Below are positions 13,252 to 15,204 of a stretch of 15,204 nt of DNA, in pieces. The translations under genes and the position numbers were made by a program. This DNA is from Pseudomonadota bacterium. Its GTDB lineage: Bacteria > Pseudomonadota > Alphaproteobacteria > Acetobacterales > Acetobacteraceae. The notes beneath the pieces were generated by a model that did not search any database, had not been told where the DNA came from, and saw only the letters and a list, made by a program, of their open reading frames with translations. Position 1 is the stretch's first letter; every line of letters starts with the position of its first letter. The stretch is taken from positions 1 to 15,204 of the forward strand of contig JAKBAQ010000041.1 of assembly GCA_021808985.1 (NCBI GenBank). Direction: 5' to 3'.

Positions 13252-14568
13252 TCAGGCGAGGTGCTGCAAAACCTCGCCATGCTGCGAAATATCCAGCCCT
13301 TCGATCTCGTCCTCCTTGCTCACCCGCAAGCCCATGGTCAGGTCGATCAGCTTGAGGATGATGAAGCTGGCGATGCCGCTATAGAGAATGGTGACAACGA
13401 TGCCCTCGGCCTGCACCAGCAGCTGGTGGGCATTGCCTTCAATGAGCCCGGCATGGCCGCCAACCTCGTTAAGGGCGAATACACCCGTCAGCATGGCGCC
13501 GCAGATGCCGCCCAGACCATGCACGCCCCAGACATCCAGCGCGTCGTCATATTTGAACATGCTCTTAAAGCCGGTAACCCCCCAATAGCAGACCACGCCG
13601 GCAACCAGGCCGATGACCAGCGCGCCGCTGACCCCCACGAAACCGCAGGCGGGGGTGATGGCGACAAGCCCGGCCACCGCGCCGGAAACCGCACCCAGCA
13701 GGCTGGGCTTGCCCTTGAGCAGCCATTCCGTGAAGGTCCAGGAGACCACGGCGGCGGAGGTGGCGAGATGGGTATTGATCATCGCCATGCCAGCCAGGCC
13801 GCCGGAGGTGAGCGCCGAACCGGCATTGAAGCCGAACCAGCCAACCCAGAGCAGCGCGCCGCCCAGCATGGTGTAACCAAGGTCAGCCGGGGCCATGTTT
13901 TCGCGGCCATAGCCGGAGCGCTTGCCGACCATGACAGCGGCAACCAGCCCAGCCACGGCGGAATTGATATGCACGACAGTGCCGCCCGCGAAGTCCAGCA
14001 CACCCGCATTGGAGAGAAAGCCACCAGGCCCCCAGACCATGTGCGCGATCGGGCAATAAACCGCCAGCAGCCAGATGCCCAGGAAGAGCATGGCCGAGGA
14101 GAATTTCAGCCGGTCAGCCGGCCCGCCCAGGATCAGCACCGGGGTGATGATGGCGAAGGTGCACTGGAACATGGCGAACACGGTCTCGGGGATGGTGCCG
14201 GAAAGCCCGTTGAGCCCGGCGCCATTGAGCATGACGCGCGAGAAACCACCAATAAACGGCGCGCTCGCGCCGCTGCCCGCCGTGAAGGCCAGGCTGTAGC
14301 CCACGATAACCCACAGCACCGAGATCAGCGCCGTGGCGAAGAAGCACTGCATCAACATGGCGAGAATATTCTTCCGGCGCAGCAGACCGCCATAATAAAG
14401 CGCCAGGCCGGGAACCGTCATCATCAGCACCAGCACCGACGAGGTCAGCATCCAGGCGGTGTCGCCGGAATTCAGCGTGGGTGCCGCCGTTTGCGCCAGC
14501 GCCGGCGCGGCGCCCACGGCCAGCAAGCCCAAACCCGCCGGCGCCGCCAATATCAATCGTTTACTCAT
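13252..14568 (-). CDS. amtB: Ammonium transporter AmtB with signal peptide
   Basis: This inner-membrane ammonium channel has 438 residues, close to E. coli AmtB. A cleavable leader (MSKRLILAAPAGLGLLAVGA, ALA site after residue 25) is followed by 11 predicted membrane segments. Typical motifs are DTAWMLTSSVLVLMMTVPGL (36-55), LDFAGGTVVHINSAVAG with Asp192 and His200, WVGWFGFNAGSAL (241-253) and DVWGVHGLGG with the second pore His350. The C-terminal regulatory tail EGLDISQHGE (423-432) matches the PII-contacting tail of the family. A weak AGAGGA precedes the ATG. A near-perfect sigma-54 promoter lies about 105 nt upstream, implying nitrogen-limitation control. It is the first of two amt genes on this strand, with no glnK before or after it. 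Divergent from the UbiH-like gene. Confidence 0.96.
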   Translation of the reverse strand: MSKRLILAAPAGLGLLAVGAAPALAQTAAPTLNSGDTAWMLTSSVLVLMMTVPGLALYYGGLLRRKNILAMLMQCFFATALISVLWVIVGYSLAFTAGSGASAPFIGGFSRVMLNGAGLNGLSGTIPETVFAMFQCTFAIITPVLILGGPADRLKFSSAMLFLGIWLLAVYCPIAHMVWGPGGFLSNAGVLDFAGGTVVHINSAVAGLVAAVMVGKRSGYGRENMAPADLGYTMLGGALLWVGWFGFNAGSALTSGGLAGMAMINTHLATSAAVVSWTFTEWLLKGKPSLLGAVSGAVAGLVAITPACGFVGVSGALVIGLVAGVVCYWGVTGFKSMFKYDDALDVWGVHGLGGICGAMLTGVFALNEVGGHAGLIEGNAHQLLVQAEGIVVTILYSGIASFIILKLIDLTMGLRVSKEDEIEGLDISQHGEVLQHLA

Positions 14569-14887
14569 AAACTATTCATTCCTCTTCACCTCTGCCTTTA
14601 GCGACCTGGAGCCTGATCAGGTCAGCAGAGCACGTTGTGGACGGCCCTCAATGGTAGCGACCAGAAGAACAGCAAGGACCGTGCCGTTCTCACCCACCCC
14701 CTGAATGAAAGCGCCGCCCCGGCCCGCGCCCACCCGCCAGCCCCAAAAAGCCTAATATGTGCGCAAAATCTGATTATTTTTTCAGCAAACCCTCTGGCCA
14801 TGGCCCTTTTATGGAAACACAGCCCGCGCGGGGCCGAAAACCATGGAAATGGGTTGCGCCGCGCCAGGGCTCAGGCACATATGCGGC
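14569..14887. other. 319-bp divergent spacer between amtB and the UbiH-like gene
   Basis: No gene is supported. It contains the amtB sigma-54 promoter (14671-14686), a 10-bp palindrome CCTGATCAGG (14612-14621) in the predicted amtB leader, and an AT-rich tract at about 14750-14785. No clear sigma-70 promoter for the plus-strand gene and no NtrC palindrome were recognised. Confidence 0.6.
14671..14686 (-). promoter_or_regulatory. Sigma-54 (RpoN) -24/-12 promoter for amtB
   Basis: On the minus strand CGGCACGGTCCTTGCT matches the consensus TGGCACG-N4-TTGCT at 11 of 12 fixed positions, with GG and GC exactly 10 nt apart. Transcription is predicted to start near 14660, giving a leader of about 92 nt before the ATG at 14568. 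The spacing and orientation fit amtB. Activation by NtrC is expected from known biology of amt genes, but no enhancer site was recognised. Confidence 0.8.
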
Positions 14888-15204
14888 ATGACATTCAGCC
14901 ACGACATCGCGATCATCGGAGCCGGCCCGGTCGGCGGCGCTTTGGCCTGCGCCCTCGCCGCACAGGGAAAACAGGTGCTGCTGGTGGACCGCGCGGCGCT
15001 GCCGCCAATGGAGCACCCTGATTTTGACGGGCGGGCCTACGCCATCGCGGCGGGCAGCCGGCATCTGCTCGACATTGGCGGCCTGTGGGACGCGCTGCCC
15101 TTCGCCCCCTGCCCCATCGCAAAAATTGACGTGACGGACGGCAAGGTCGGCCGCCCTGCCTCGCCGCTGCGCTTGCATTTTGATTCCGCCGAGGTCAGCG
15201 ACAG
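14888..15204 (+). CDS. UbiH/UbiF/COQ6-family FAD-dependent monooxygenase (N-terminal part; cut by window edge)
   Basis: The first 105 codons are visible. The N-terminus is a Rossmann FAD-binding fold: HDIAIIGAGPVGGALACALA (G-x-G-x-x-G) and, at the end of the second strand, QVLLVDRAAL with the acidic residue that binds the ribose. DGRAYAIAAGSRHLLDIGGL (about 49-68) is the R-A-Y-A-I-A-x-x-S-R signature of ubiquinone-biosynthesis hydroxylases (UbiH/UbiF/UbiI/COQ6). These hydroxylate the aromatic ring of ubiquinone precursors at the inner membrane. Which ring position cannot be judged from this fragment, so no symbol is given. ATG 14888 is chosen because it sits 4 residues before the dinucleotide-binding strand; there is only a weak Shine-Dalgarno upstream. 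Divergent from amtB. Confidence 0.92.
   Translation, partial: MTFSHDIAIIGAGPVGGALACALAAQGKQVLLVDRAALPPMEHPDFDGRAYAIAAGSRHLLDIGGLWDALPFAPCPIAKIDVTDGKVGRPASPLRLHFDSAEVSD

Noticed and set aside
11388..13355. 655-codon open frame on the plus strand across the downstream amt gene and the spacer
   Set aside because: It is antisense to a clear Amt protein, has His/Asp/Arg/Gln-rich low-complexity composition and no recognisable domain. Long antisense frames are expected in GC-rich coding DNA.
13261..14601. 446-codon plus-strand open frame antisense to amtB
   Set aside because: Same composition artefact opposite a well-supported AmtB; no start signal or domain.
14750..14790. Possible IHF site in the AT-rich tract upstream of the amtB promoter
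   Set aside because: AATCAG-N4 is followed by TGC rather than TTR, so the consensus is not met; AT-richness alone is not evidence.

Overview
The window reads as an ordinary chromosomal segment of a GC-rich alphaproteobacterium. Gene content (a lepB-rnc-era cluster, an intracellular PHB depolymerase, FtsK, two ammonium transporters, a UbiH-type hydroxylase), strong third-position GC bias and long antisense shadow frames all fit this. AT-rich palindromic filler between genes is reminiscent of Acetobacteraceae (Acidocella/Acidiphilium-like), but that family-level placement is an inference from memory and was not tested. No tRNA, rRNA, CRISPR array, insertion sequence or prophage gene was seen.

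Layout. 1-3359 (minus strand): a tightly overlapping operon lepB -> rnc -> era -> a polytopic membrane protein resembling DUF2029/GT87 mannosyltransferases, which runs off the left edge. 3442-5247 (plus): dacC-like D-Ala-D-Ala carboxypeptidase, translationally coupled to a DUF3297 protein and followed by a solitary HicA-like small protein. 5248-5493: an AT-rich spacer with two perfect hairpins nested inside an imperfect outer stem. 5494-6711 (minus): PhaZ, intracellular polyhydroxybutyrate depolymerase. 6832-7488 (plus): a glutathione S-transferase-like protein. 7536-8803 (minus): a small cupin and, upstream of it, a Crp/Fnr-family regulator without the N-terminal cysteine cluster of Fnr. 8876-11272 (minus): the DNA translocase FtsK. 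11400-12764 and 13252-14568 (minus): two divergent Amt ammonium transporters. 14888 to the right edge (plus): start of a UbiH/COQ6-family FAD monooxygenase.

The clearest signal beyond gene calling is regulatory. Each amt gene has its own good match to the sigma-54 (RpoN) -24/-12 promoter, 75-92 nt upstream of its start codon, and a terminator-like hairpin lies after the upstream amt. This suggests two separately initiated, nitrogen-controlled units rather than one operon. No PII (glnK/glnB) gene accompanies them here.

Other points worth checking are the nested palindromic element at 5271-5364, the partnerless HicA-like protein, and a near-Fnr-type dyad in front of the Crp/Fnr gene. I found no convincing novel multi-gene system; most of the window is conserved core genome.
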